DNA of 64,000 bases, taken from assembly GCA_021826025.1 (NCBI GenBank), contig JAKBBG010000002.1, positions 1 to 64,000 of the forward strand, in the 5' to 3' direction. Numbering within the stretch: the stretch's first letter is position 1; every line of letters starts with the position of its first letter. Origin of the DNA: Pseudomonadota bacterium. GTDB lineage: Bacteria > Pseudomonadota > Gammaproteobacteria > Burkholderiales > Ferrovaceae. Positions 50,827 to 60,102 of this stretch are shown here, in pieces. The notes below the pieces were generated by a model that searched no databases, was not told where the DNA came from, and saw only the letters and a program-made list of their open reading frames with translations. Made by a program: the position numbers and the translations under genes.

Positions 50827-52005
50827 ATGAAGATATCCGTCATTTCAAGCGGCTCCAGGAAGGAACTCGCGGAAGTTCTCGAAGCGCATTGCCGCAACGA
50901 CCAGGTGACCCTGCTGGACCAGTCCTGCGAACGGGCGGACCTGGAAGCGGAAGCGGTGGCCGACGCCGACGTGCTGATCCTGGATTGCCAAACCCTGGAG
51001 CGCCTGGATTGGGCTGCGCTGGAGTCCTTCAACCTCAAGCACCCGTATTCCACAACCGCCCTGATCTGCAACGCCGATTACGAACGCGTGCTGGTGCAGG
51101 CCATGCGCGTGGGCGTGCGGGACGTGCTCAAGCACGCCGAAATTGCCGAACAGCTGCCGGCGGTCATCGAAAGGGCCCGGATACGCCTGGCCGCCTCGCT
51201 GGGAACGCGCGTCGCCGGAAAGATCCTGACGTTCATTCCCTGCAAGGGCGGAAGCGGCACGTCGTTCATTTCCAGCAACCTGGCCTACGTGCTGGGCGAA
51301 GTGCATAACCGGCGCGTACTCCTGATCGACCTCGACCTGCAGTTCGCCGACGCCTCCTTCTACATCACGGACGACGACAGCGGCCGTACCCTGGGCGACA
51401 TCGTGCGCCGCACCGACCTGGACGGTTCGCTGCTGGAATCCGCCTGCATCAAGGTGGGGAAGCGCTTCTGGCTGCTGCGTGCCCCGCAGACGCCGGAGCA
51501 ATCGGTCGGCATCACGCCCGACCAGGTGGACAATATCCTGTCGGTTGCGAGCATGCATTTCGACTACGTGTTCGTGGACCTGGAAAGGACCCTCGACCCC
51601 CTGTCCCTCAGGGCCATGGACCGTTCCGACTACATTTTCCCGATCATGCAGACCGTCTTGCCCTACGTGCGCGGCACCCAGCGCCTGCAGCGGACGTTTC
51701 GCGCCCTGCATTACCCGGACTCCAAGATCCGCCTGGTGGCCAACCGGCAAGGAAAATCCGACGACCTGCCGACTTCGAAAATCGAGGCGGCGCTGCAATC
51801 CAAGTTCTACATCCACCTGCCCAACGACTTCCAGAACGCCAATGCCTCCATCAATGCGGGCAAGCCCCTCTACGAAATCGCGCCGGGCGGGGTTCTGACC
51901 CGGGCCCTGATCGAATGGAGCAACCGGATCATCGGGATTCATGCGCCCGCATCCGGCGCCTCAGGCCGCTCCATCGGCCAGCGGCTGAAAACCCTGTTCG
52001 GATGA
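50827..52005 (+). CDS. tadZ: TadZ/CpaE pilus-localising ATPase
   Basis: 392-residue protein with an atypical receiver-like N-terminal domain (about 1-115, candidate acidic residue D53 in LILDCQ) and a MinD/ParA-like ATPase with deviant Walker A CKGGSGTSF (K140 onward) and LLIDLDLQFADASFY. TadZ places the Tad machine, often at a pole, and recruits TadA. The receiver lacks the full acidic cluster, so phosphorylation is doubtful. Starts 16 bases after the lipoprotein gene. Confidence 0.9.
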   Translation: MKISVISSGSRKELAEVLEAHCRNDQVTLLDQSCERADLEAEAVADADVLILDCQTLERLDWAALESFNLKHPYSTTALICNADYERVLVQAMRVGVRDVLKHAEIAEQLPAVIERARIRLAASLGTRVAGKILTFIPCKGGSGTSFISSNLAYVLGEVHNRRVLLIDLDLQFADASFYITDDDSGRTLGDIVRRTDLDGSLLESACIKVGKRFWLLRAPQTPEQSVGITPDQVDNILSVASMHFDYVFVDLERTLDPLSLRAMDRSDYIFPIMQTVLPYVRGTQRLQRTFRALHYPDSKIRLVANRQGKSDDLPTSKIEAALQSKFYIHLPNDFQNANASINAGKPLYEIAPGGVLTRALIEWSNRIIGIHAPASGASGRSIGQRLKTLFG

Positions 52006-52029
52006 TGGCCGCCGCCCCGGAGTGATGCC

Positions 52030-53379
52030 ATGTCCCTGAGAGAACTTCTGAACACATCCGGCCCGGCACCGAACGTGCAGGCAAAGCCGATAACCGACGC
52101 CCAGCGGGTCGACGCCGAGACGATACGCCTCAAGTCCGAAATCCACCTGGAACTGCTGAAGAAGTTCGACCTGACCATGCTGGAGCGGATATCCGACGAA
52201 GAACTGCGCCAGCGGCTCGCGCTTTTCGTCGAAGAAACCATCCAGGAAAAAAAGCTGGGGTTGAGCGAAGCGCAGGGAAAAATCCTCATTTCCGCGATCC
52301 AGAACGAAGTGATGGGGCTGGGGCCGCTCGAACCGCTGCTGGCCGACAGCACCATTTCCGACATCCTGGTGAACGGCCCGCACACGGTGTACGTGGAGCG
52401 GCGCGGCAAGCTCGAGCTCACCGACGTGCACTTTACCGACGATGGCCATTTGCTGCGCATCATCGAAAAAATCGTCTCGCGCGTGGGGCGCCGGGTGGAT
52501 GAATCCAGCCCCATGGTGGATGCGCGCCTGCCGGACGGTTCCCGCGTCAACGCCATCATTTCCCCGCTGGCCCTCGACGGCCCGGCGCTTTCCATCCGGA
52601 AGTTTTCTGCTGTCCCCCTGAGCGTGGACAACATCATCGAGTACGGCTCGCTGACGCGGGACATGGCCTTCATGCTGTCGGCCATGGTCTCGGCAAAAAC
52701 GAACATGATCATTTCCGGCGGCACGGGCAGCGGCAAGACGACCATGCTCAACATCATGTCCGGCTTCATTCCCGACGACGAGCGCATCGTCACCATCGAA
52801 GACGCAGCCGAACTGCGGCTGCAGCAGCCTCATGTGGTCCGTCTTGAAACGCGCCCCCCCAACATCGAAGGCGAAGGCGAAATCAACCAGCGCGCACTCA
52901 TCAAGAACAGCCTGCGCATGCGTCCGGACCGCGTCATCGTGGGGGAGGTCCGGGGCGCGGAAGTGCTGGACATGCTTCAGGCCATGAACACGGGCCATGA
53001 AGGGTCGATGGCCACGATTCACGCCAATACGGCGCGCGACGCCCTGACCCGGCTGGAAAACATGGTGGGCATTTCCGGCCTCAACCTGCCCGTCCGGCCG
53101 TTGCGCCAGCAAATCGTGTCCGCGATCGCCGCCATCGTTCAGGTGTCGCGCCTGAGCGACGGCAAGCGGAAAGTCATGAGCATCCTTGAAATTACCGGCA
53201 TGGAAGGGGACATGATCACCACGCAGGAAATATTCAAGTTCCATCAAACCGGGGTGGCGTCGGACGGTACGGTCCAGGGCAGGTTCAGGGCCACCGGGAT
53301 CCGGCCCAAGTTTGCGGAAAAACTGGCGGCCAGGGGCGTCCCCCTGCCGGATTACCTGTTCGACCCGGACCGTTCCTGA
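52030..53379 (+). CDS. tadA: TadA/CpaF secretion ATPase
   Basis: Hexameric motor of the Tad pilus, 449 residues. N-terminal helical domain (about 30-95), then [21 protein letters not shown] split by the family turn, Walker [10 protein letters not shown] near 229-237, the Asp box [10 protein letters not shown], Walker B region [19 protein letters not shown] and the His box [12 protein letters not shown]. These are complete, so it should be active. Followed by tadB after 5 bases. Confidence 0.96.
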   Translation: MSLRELLNTSGPAPNVQAKPITDAQRVDAETIRLKSEIHLELLKKFDLTMLERISDEELRQRLALFVEETIQEKKLGLSEAQGKILISAIQNEVMGLGPLEPLLADSTISDILVNGPHTVYVERRGKLELTDVHFTDDGHLLRIIEKIVSRVGRRVDESSPMVDARLPDGSRVNAIISPLALDGPALSIRKFSAVPLSVDNIIEYGSLTRDMAFMLSAMVSAKTNMIISGGTGSGKTTMLNIMSGFIPDDERIVTIEDAAELRLQQPHVVRLETRPPNIEGEGEINQRALIKNSLRMRPDRVIVGEVRGAEVLDMLQAMNTGHEGSMATIHANTARDALTRLENMVGISGLNLPVRPLRQQIVSAIAAIVQVSRLSDGKRKVMSILEITGMEGDMITTQEIFKFHQTGVASDGTVQGRFRATGIRPKFAEKLAARGVPLPDYLFDPDRS

Positions 53380-53384
53380 GCGCC

Positions 53385-54356
53385 ATGGACTTCTGGGGCT
53401 ACCTGATTCTCGTCGCGGGCTTCCTGGGCCTTTTCGGGCTCATCGAATCGTTGGTGCTGGTGTTGGGGGACCGGGAGAATTCGGAAAACAAACGCTTCAA
53501 GCGGCGCCTGCAAAGCCTGTCCAGCGAACTGCCCGACCGGGAGCCGGAACGGCTCAAGCGCGGCGCCTACAGCACGAACCCCAGGCTGGATGCTTTCCTC
53601 AAGCGCTATCACCAGCTGGACGGCATAGACCGCCTGCTGCGCCAGTCGGGAAAACCCTATTCCGTCGCCCAAATGCTGGCCGCGATGGCCGCCTGCGCAT
53701 TGCTGGGCCTGATCCTGCTCGTCGCTTCGGGAACCGCCCTGTATTTTGCCCCCCTGTTCCTCGTTGTTGCCGGCATGCTTCCGCTGCTGGCGCTTCGCAT
53801 GATCAGAAGCTCGCGCATGGGAAAAATCGAAACCCAGCTCCCGGATGCGCTGGATCTCCTGGGGCAATCCATGCGGGCAGGGCACGCCTTTTCCAGCGCG
53901 CTGCGGACGGTGGGCACCGAAGGGCCCGAACCGATTGCGACCGAATTCAGGATGACGTCGGACGAAATCAATTTCGGCGCCACGGTGCGGGAAGGCATTC
54001 TGAACCTGGCCAACCGGGTGGACAGCATGGACATGCGTTACTTCGCGCTGGCCGTGCTGATCCAGAACGAGACGGGCGGCAACCTGAGCAACCTGATGCT
54101 CGACCTGGCCAAGCTGATCCGCGAGCGGCTCAAGCTTCGCCGAACCGTGAAAGTCCTTGCGGCAGAAGGGCGCCTGTCGGGGTGGATCCTGGGATCCCTG
54201 CCCTTTTTCTTTGCCGGCATCATGATGCTGATCAATCCGGCCTACATCAGCTTCTTCTGGAAGGATCCTGAAAGCGTGCCCATCCTCAAGGTGATGCTGG
54301 TGCTGCTGGCCGTCGGGGTGATCTGGATACGACGGATCATCAATATCCGGGTTTAG
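53385..54356 (+). CDS. tadB: TadB inner-membrane platform protein
   Basis: 323-residue protein of the GspF/TadB type, with an N-terminal helix (about 5-27), a helix pair (about 98-140) and two C-terminal helices (about 262-320). The T2SSF domain shows LPDALDLLGQSMRAGHAFSSALRTVGTEG in two halves, typical of TadB. With TadC it forms the platform driven by TadA. Located between tadA and tadC at 5- and 10-base spacing. Confidence 0.92.
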   Translation: MDFWGYLILVAGFLGLFGLIESLVLVLGDRENSENKRFKRRLQSLSSELPDREPERLKRGAYSTNPRLDAFLKRYHQLDGIDRLLRQSGKPYSVAQMLAAMAACALLGLILLVASGTALYFAPLFLVVAGMLPLLALRMIRSSRMGKIETQLPDALDLLGQSMRAGHAFSSALRTVGTEGPEPIATEFRMTSDEINFGATVREGILNLANRVDSMDMRYFALAVLIQNETGGNLSNLMLDLAKLIRERLKLRRTVKVLAAEGRLSGWILGSLPFFFAGIMMLINPAYISFFWKDPESVPILKVMLVLLAVGVIWIRRIINIRV

Positions 54357-54366
54357 GGAGCGCGAG

Positions 54367-55338
54367 ATGCAATCCGTCACGTTGGTTGTCCTGCTGGTCG
54401 TTTGCGCGGCCGTGATCGTCGCCCTGGCCCTGTTTGTGATCGGCAGCATGTTCAAGCCTTCCGCCGTCCAGCGCCTGCATAAAATGGTCGAGGAGGAGCG
54501 CAAGGCCTACGGTGAGCAGGCGGAGCCGATGACCCAGGCCGGCAAGGCCTTGCGCGATCGCCTCAAGCCTCTGGCCAGGTTTTCAGCCCCCAAGGAACCC
54601 TGGGACGTTTCGCCCATTCGCCGCGAACTCATGGCTGCGGGGTATCGCAGCGAATCGGCCGGCCTGGTTTATCTGGGCCTCAAGACGCTGCTCACGTTCC
54701 TTTTCCCCATGCTGTTCCTGCTGATTTCAGGGTTCCTTCACTGGGAGCTGGCAACCCGGCAGACGGCTTTCGGGGTGCTGGTCGGTGCCGCCCTGGGGTA
54801 CATGCTGCCGAACGTGGTGCTGTCGTTCCTGGCATCCCGGCGGCGGCGGGAACTGTATGAAAACTTTCCCGACGCCCTGGACCTGATGCGCATCTGCGTG
54901 GAGGCCGGACTGGCCCTCGACGTGGCGATTGCCCGCGTGGGGGAGGAAATGCGCATCCGCAGCAAGGCGCTTTCCGACGAATTTCGCCTGGTCATGCTCG
55001 AGCAGCGTGCCGGTTCCACCCGCAACATGGCGCTCACCAATCTGGCCACGCGGGTCGGGATCCAGGACGTGGATTCCCTGGTGGCCACGCTGATCCAGGC
55101 CGACCGCTTCGGAACCAGCATTTCGGACTCGCTGCGGGTCCATTCGGAAACCCTGCGCCTGGGGCGCCGCCTGCGTGCCGAAGAGCAGGCCGCCAAGATC
55201 CCGACCAAGATCCTCCTGCCGCTCACCATGTGCATTTTTCCGCTGCTGTTCATCCTCATCCTGAGCCCGGCCATCGCGAACATCAAGCATTCGATGAAAG
55301 GCGAGTCCTCCCCGACCGAGACCCAGTCCTCGCCCTGA
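54367..55338 (+). CDS. tadC: TadC inner-membrane platform protein
   Basis: 323-residue partner of TadB with the same overall layout: N-terminal helix, central helices around 95-150 and a C-terminal pair. The core NFPDALDLMRICVEAGLALDVAIARVGEEM (split near 165-195) and SLVATLIQADRFGTSISDSLRVHSE match the TadC side of the GspF family. GGGAG precedes the ATG. The first glycosyltransferase gene begins 8 bases after its stop, so the operon continues. Confidence 0.92.
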   Translation: MQSVTLVVLLVVCAAVIVALALFVIGSMFKPSAVQRLHKMVEEERKAYGEQAEPMTQAGKALRDRLKPLARFSAPKEPWDVSPIRRELMAAGYRSESAGLVYLGLKTLLTFLFPMLFLLISGFLHWELATRQTAFGVLVGAALGYMLPNVVLSFLASRRRRELYENFPDALDLMRICVEAGLALDVAIARVGEEMRIRSKALSDEFRLVMLEQRAGSTRNMALTNLATRVGIQDVDSLVATLIQADRFGTSISDSLRVHSETLRLGRRLRAEEQAAKIPTKILLPLTMCIFPLLFILILSPAIANIKHSMKGESSPTETQSSP

Positions 55339-55346
55339 AAGGACGC

Positions 55347-56540
55347 ATGGGACCCGATCCGGAAAATCACTGGCTCGATCGAAGGCGGGTGTTGACCTAC
55401 AGTCTGGTCTTTGCCCTTGTCTTCCTGATCCTCACCATCGGGGTGGTTGCCCATTCCAACCTGGTCAAAAGCGACGGCGGCCCCCTCTGGTTCGATTTTG
55501 CCGTTTTCTGGAGCGCATCCAAGCTGTCGCTGCTGGGTCACCCGGGCGATGCCTATGATCTTTCCAGGCTTCATGCGGTGTTGCAGGGACTGCATCCGGA
55601 AATAAGGGAAGGTTCCTATGGCTGGTTTTATCCCCCGAGCTACCTGCTCCTGGTTTCACCGCTCGCCTTGCTACCCTTTATTCCTTCGTACCTGGTGTTC
55701 ATGGCCGTCAGCTTCACCGCCTATGCCTTCGTGGTGCGCCAAACCTGCCCGCGCCCTGAAACGCTGTGGGTGCTGATGGGGTTTTCCGGCGTATGGGACA
55801 GCTTCCTCACCGGACAGAACGGATTTCTGACGGCGGCCCTGGCCGGCGGGGCTTTGCTGGTCCTGGAAAAAAAGCCGCTCACCGCAGGTCTGCTGGCAGG
55901 CCTGCTGGCCATCAAACCCCAGCTCGCGCTCCTGTTCCCCGTCGCTTTTTTGGCATCGGGATCCTGGAAGGCGCTTCTGGGCATGGCGGCCAGCGCCCTC
56001 GCGTCCTTGCTCCTGTCGGCCTGGGTGTTGGGGTTCGGGACCTTGGCCTCGTGGGCGGACAGCCTGGGACTCGCCAAAAAATTCCTGGAGATTGGCGGAA
56101 CGGAATACTGGCTGCGGATGCCCACCGTGTTCTCGGCAGCCCATCTGGCCGGAATGCCGATACCCCTGTCCTACGCCCTTCAGTTGCTGGTGGCGTGCGG
56201 CGCTGCCGCCTGCGTGTGGACCGTCTGGCGCCACTGCGGGAGGCGGTCCCTGCGCAATGCGTCGCTGGTCGCTGGGTCCCTGCTGGTCAGTCCCTACGTA
56301 CAAATCTATGACCTGACCTGGCTCGCGCTGGCAGGTGCCTGGCTCATCCGCGATGCGATCGACTGGGGCTGGCTCCGCTATGAGCGGGAAGCCTTGCCCG
56401 CACTCTGGCTGCTTCCGGCCGCCATGCTGGCCATGGCGCGCATCGCCCCGTTCCAGATCGGACCCTGGGGACTCTTGCTGCTGCTGGCCATGCTCATGCG
56501 CAGGGCGAGCCTGGCCGGACGCGGGCATGGGTATGCGTGA
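55347..56540 (+). CDS. GT87/DUF2029 membrane glycosyltransferase, tandem copy 1
   Basis: 397-residue polytopic protein of the GT-C fold GT87 (DUF2029) family, which uses polyprenyl-phosphate sugars (for example mannose) as donors on the outer face of the membrane. After the first helix comes an acidic FDFAVFW, the presumed catalytic site. Then come YGWFYPPSYLL, TGQNGFLTAALAGG, AIKPQLALLFPVAFLA and SPYVQIYDLTWLAL, shared by all four copies. The N-terminus HWLDRRR is also common to copies 3 and 4. It starts 8 bases after tadC. Acceptor unknown; inferred link to the pilus only through the operon. Confidence 0.85.
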   Translation: MGPDPENHWLDRRRVLTYSLVFALVFLILTIGVVAHSNLVKSDGGPLWFDFAVFWSASKLSLLGHPGDAYDLSRLHAVLQGLHPEIREGSYGWFYPPSYLLLVSPLALLPFIPSYLVFMAVSFTAYAFVVRQTCPRPETLWVLMGFSGVWDSFLTGQNGFLTAALAGGALLVLEKKPLTAGLLAGLLAIKPQLALLFPVAFLASGSWKALLGMAASALASLLLSAWVLGFGTLASWADSLGLAKKFLEIGGTEYWLRMPTVFSAAHLAGMPIPLSYALQLLVACGAAACVWTVWRHCGRRSLRNASLVAGSLLVSPYVQIYDLTWLALAGAWLIRDAIDWGWLRYEREALPALWLLPAAMLAMARIAPFQIGPWGLLLLLAMLMRRASLAGRGHGYA

Positions 56541-57705
56541 CGACGCGCTTCTTACGCTGCCACGGCTCAGGGCTGCCGCCTTCCTGATGCTGACTTTCTT
56601 TCTGACCTTCGGTCTGGGTCTCGTCTGGTATTCCAACTTGCTGCACCCGCAGGGATACCTGATCTCGACGGACCAGATCGTGTTCTGGGAGGCATCCCGG
56701 CTCGCGCTGGAAGGACATGCGGCCCAGGCCTATGACCCGAAGGTCCTGATGAGTGCCGTCCAGGAAATCGACGCAAAAAAACACAACTTCGGGTGGTTTT
56801 ATCCTCCCAGTTTCCTTCTGCTGATCCTGCCCCTGGGCTTCTTCACCTATTACCAGGCTGCGGTGATCTTCATGACGACGACGCTGGGGATGTACGTGGC
56901 GGTCATGCAGAAGCTCTTGCGCGGAAAAGATGCGCTGTTTTTTTTGGCGTCATCTCCGGGGTTGTGGATCAACTTGTTGTTCGGCCAAAACGGGTTTTTG
57001 ACTGCAGGGCTTGCCGGCCTTGCGCTGCTCACGCTTGAACAGCGGCCGGTTGCCGCCGGCGTGTTCATCGGGCTTCTGTCCCTCAAACCTCATTTGGCGC
57101 TGTTGTTTCCCGTGGCGTTGCTCGCCCGGAAATCCTGGCGCACGCTCCTTGCGGCCGCGCTGACGGCGGCCATCCTGCTGGGCGTGAGCGCGGCAGCACT
57201 GGGTTTTGACACCATTCCTGCCTGGTGGCACAGCCTTCGCGCCGCCAGATCCATGCATCTGGAAAATCACGAACTTCCCACCATCATGGTGTCGGTGTTT
57301 TCGATGCTTCGCTGCATTGGGGTGCCGGTTGTCCCCGCTTATATCGTCCAGGCTCTGGCGGCAGTCTATGCTGTCCTGTCCGTATGGAAACTATGGCGCT
57401 CGACTGCTTCCCCCTTGCTTAAAAATGCGGCGTTGGTGACGGCGACCTTTTTGGTGAGCCCCTATCTTTATTGCTACGACCTGGCTGCGCTGTCGCTGGC
57501 CATCGCCTGGATGGCCAAGTTTTCCATGGAAGCAGGGTGGAAGCCGGGAGAGAAAGCAGTCCTGGCGCTGGCCTGGCTCATGCCCCTGGTTTCGTTCCTG
57601 GCGATCTGGGTCCACTGCCTTGCCCTGGTGCAGCTGACGATTCCGTTGCTTCTGGTCATGATCCTGCGCCGCGCGGGATTGAACGCGGCCTTGCGCTGGC
57701 GCTGA
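56527..57705 (+). CDS. GT87/DUF2029 membrane glycosyltransferase, tandem copy 2
   Basis: 392 residues from the ATG at 56527 (a second ATG is at 56533), overlapping the end of copy 1. It has STDQIVFW, FGWFYPPSFLL, FGQNGFLTAGLAGLAL, SLKPHLALLFPVALLA and SPYLYCYDLAALSL, parallel to the other copies. The N-terminus lacks the HWLxRxR motif, so this is the most divergent copy. Within the frame is a run of eight T (56938-56945), long enough to invite slippage. GT-C fold and family are clear; donor and acceptor are not. Confidence 0.83.
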   Translation: MGMRDDALLTLPRLRAAAFLMLTFFLTFGLGLVWYSNLLHPQGYLISTDQIVFWEASRLALEGHAAQAYDPKVLMSAVQEIDAKKHNFGWFYPPSFLLLILPLGFFTYYQAAVIFMTTTLGMYVAVMQKLLRGKDALFFLASSPGLWINLLFGQNGFLTAGLAGLALLTLEQRPVAAGVFIGLLSLKPHLALLFPVALLARKSWRTLLAAALTAAILLGVSAAALGFDTIPAWWHSLRAARSMHLENHELPTIMVSVFSMLRCIGVPVVPAYIVQALAAVYAVLSVWKLWRSTASPLLKNAALVTATFLVSPYLYCYDLAALSLAIAWMAKFSMEAGWKPGEKAVLALAWLMPLVSFLAIWVHCLALVQLTIPLLLVMILRRAGLNAALRWR

Positions 57706-57706
57706 A

Positions 57707-58894
57707 ATGCCATCACTCCTCCGCGTGGGCCGGCCCCATTGGCTGAACCGTTCGCGGGTGCGGGCATACGCAAAAACCACCCTGGTTCTATACCTGCTCG
57801 TTGCGGGAGCCTTTGTCCTGTATCGGTGGAAAAGCGCGGACCCCGGAAAGCTTTTCATCGCCTCCGACCTTGCCGTCTTCTGGATAGCGGGCGGCTTTGC
57901 CCGCGCGGGCCACGCCGCTCTGGCCTACGATCCGATCCGGATCCAGGCCGCCATGGCCCAATGGGCTCCCCAGATCCAGGGAGGGTACGGCTGGTTCTAC
58001 CCGCCGACGTTCCTGGTCGCGGTCCTGCCCATGGGGTATCTGTCGTACGCGGCAGCCTACCTCTCCTTCATGACGGCGACCGGCGCAGGCTATTTTTGGG
58101 TAGTGCGCACCCTGGCGCCCGAAGCCCCGGCCGGTTGGGCCCTGGCCGCTTTTCCGGGTCTGTGGATCAACGTCCTGACCGGGCAGAACGGGTTGCTCAC
58201 GGCGACCCTTGCCGCAGCCGCCCTGCAGGCGTATGAACGGCGTCCGCTGGTCGCCGGACTGGTCGCCGGGCTGCTGGTGATCAAACCCCATCTGGCCCTG
58301 CTTTTCCCGGTCGCCATGCTCGCGGCCAGGTCCTGGCAGGCCTTCCTAGGCGCTGCAATTTCCGCGGGTGCGCTGGTCGGCCTGGGCACGGCGGTCCTGG
58401 GCAGCGACACGTGGGCCGCATGGCAGCACGGCCTGGGCACGGCCCGCGCACTCATGGAAGCCGGTGGAACGGCCCCCATGATGCCAACGGCCTTTTCCTT
58501 CCTGCGACTGCTGCAGGCCCCGGTTTCGGCGGCTTATGCGGCCCAGGCCGCCTCGACTCTGGCGGCGATTGCGGCCGTCTGGCGGGTATGGCAGTCTGAG
58601 GCACCTTTTGCGCTCAAGGCGGCCACCCTGATGACGGCTTCGCTGCTGGCAACCCCGTACCTTTTCGAGTATGACCTGGCCTGGCTGGGTCCTGCCCTGG
58701 CCTGGGCCGCGCCCGTGGCACAGCGGCAGGGATGGCGGCGGGGCGAGCGGGAAATATTCCTTGCCGCATGGGCCCTGCCCATCCTGGCCGTGCTGGTCGC
58801 CGTGCTGGTCCGGGTGCAGGTCGGTCCCTGGGTGGTCGCGGCGCTGCTGGCTATGCTGGTCACGCGCGCCCTGGAAGGGAAGGGGGGGCGGTGA
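57707..58894 (+). CDS. GT87/DUF2029 membrane glycosyltransferase, tandem copy 3
   Basis: 395-residue copy beginning one base after copy 2. It contains HWLNRSRVRAY at 11-21, ASDLAVFW near 52-59, YGWFYPPTFLV, TGQNGLLTATLAAAAL, VIKPHLALLFPVAMLA and TPYLFEYDLAWLGP. Polytopic, with a positively charged C-terminus that contains a seven-G run (58882-58888), which also serves as the ribosome binding region of copy 4. Its stop overlaps the GTG start of copy 4. Confidence 0.84.
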   Translation: MPSLLRVGRPHWLNRSRVRAYAKTTLVLYLLVAGAFVLYRWKSADPGKLFIASDLAVFWIAGGFARAGHAALAYDPIRIQAAMAQWAPQIQGGYGWFYPPTFLVAVLPMGYLSYAAAYLSFMTATGAGYFWVVRTLAPEAPAGWALAAFPGLWINVLTGQNGLLTATLAAAALQAYERRPLVAGLVAGLLVIKPHLALLFPVAMLAARSWQAFLGAAISAGALVGLGTAVLGSDTWAAWQHGLGTARALMEAGGTAPMMPTAFSFLRLLQAPVSAAYAAQAASTLAAIAAVWRVWQSEAPFALKAATLMTASLLATPYLFEYDLAWLGPALAWAAPVAQRQGWRRGEREIFLAAWALPILAVLVAVLVRVQVGPWVVAALLAMLVTRALEGKGGR

Positions 58895-60102
58895 GACGGC
58901 ACTGGCTCAATCGGGCGCGCCTCCGGTTTTACAGCGGTGTCGCCCTGGCGATATTTCTGGCCATCGCTTTCGGGCTGGTCTGGTTTTCGGACCTGGTGGA
59001 TCCCAGTGGCTATACCATCATTTCCGATCTCACCGTGTTCTGGACTGCGGCGCAAATGGGACTGTCCGGACATGCTGTGGAAGCGTACCGCGTTGCCGAC
59101 CTGCGCGACCAGGTCCTTGCGATTTTCCCCAACGTTCAGGAGAGCTTCGGATGGTTCTACCCGCCCTCGTTCTATCTGTTCATTCTTCCGCTGGGATACC
59201 TCCCTTATGTTCCGGCTTATTTTGCGTTCATGCTTCCGACCCTGGCGTTTTATGTGTCGGTGGTCCGGCTCATTTTCTGGAATCGCGAAGCGGGCTGGGC
59301 CCTCGCGTCGTTTTCAGGCATCTGGATCAACCTGCTGCGCGGACAGAACGGCTTCCTGACGGCGGGACTGGCCGGCGCGGGCCTGACCCTGCTGGAGAAA
59401 AACCAGATCCTGGCCGGGCTTGTCATCGGCCTGACGACCATCAAGCCGCATCTGGCCGTCATGTTTCCTGTAGCGCTCGTCGCGGCCCGCGCATGGCGTG
59501 CGCTTGCCGCAGCTGCCGTTTCCGCAGCCGCCATTCTGGGTGCCGGCGTCGCGTACCTGGGAACGGACACGCTGTCGGCCTGGATCCACAGCCTGGCGGT
59601 GGCCAGCCGATTTTCAGAAACGAACGGTCCCGCATACTGGATTCACATGCCGACATTCTTCGCATTTTTCCGGCTTCTGGGCGCACCCGTCTCCCTGGCC
59701 TACGGGGTGCACGCAACGGTGGCCCTGGTGGCCGCAGCGGCAGTCTGGAACGTCTGGCGCAGCGATGCCGACCCGGCGCTCAAGGCGTCCATGCTGGTTT
59801 CCGGAACATTGCTCGTCAGCCCCTACCTGCTGGAATACGATCTGACCTGGCTCGCCCTGCCGGCCGCGTGGATGACAGCACTTGCCCGCCGCAGGGGGTG
59901 GGCTGCAGGGGAACGGGAGACCCTGGTGATGTTGTGGCTGCTGCCGGTTTCGTGCAGTCTCTGCGCAAAATGGACATCGTTGCAGATCGGCCCCTGGGGA
60001 CTGCTGCTGTTGCTTGGCATGCTTTGGCGAAAACACCGGAGAAGTCGCGGACAGCTGCATGCCCCTGTCCTGCATTGGTATTCTTCGGAGCCTAAGCGAT
60101 GA
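58891..60102 (+). CDS. GT87/DUF2029 membrane glycosyltransferase, tandem copy 4
   Basis: 403-residue copy with GTG start overlapping copy 3 (GTGA). It contains RRHWLNRARLRFY at 2-14, ISDLTVFW near 48-55, FGWFYPPSFYL, RGQNGFLTAGLAGAGL, TIKPHLAVMFPVALVA and SPYLLEYDLTWLAL. Copies 3 and 4 share the N-terminal motif and are probably the closest pair, though I could not align them in full. A basic tail of about 25 residues extends beyond the last helix. The stop overlaps the Sel1 gene (ATGA). Confidence 0.84.
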   Translation: MRRHWLNRARLRFYSGVALAIFLAIAFGLVWFSDLVDPSGYTIISDLTVFWTAAQMGLSGHAVEAYRVADLRDQVLAIFPNVQESFGWFYPPSFYLFILPLGYLPYVPAYFAFMLPTLAFYVSVVRLIFWNREAGWALASFSGIWINLLRGQNGFLTAGLAGAGLTLLEKNQILAGLVIGLTTIKPHLAVMFPVALVAARAWRALAAAAVSAAAILGAGVAYLGTDTLSAWIHSLAVASRFSETNGPAYWIHMPTFFAFFRLLGAPVSLAYGVHATVALVAAAAVWNVWRSDADPALKASMLVSGTLLVSPYLLEYDLTWLALPAAWMTALARRRGWAAGERETLVMLWLLPVSCSLCAKWTSLQIGPWGLLLLLGMLWRKHRRSRGQLHAPVLHWYSSEPKR

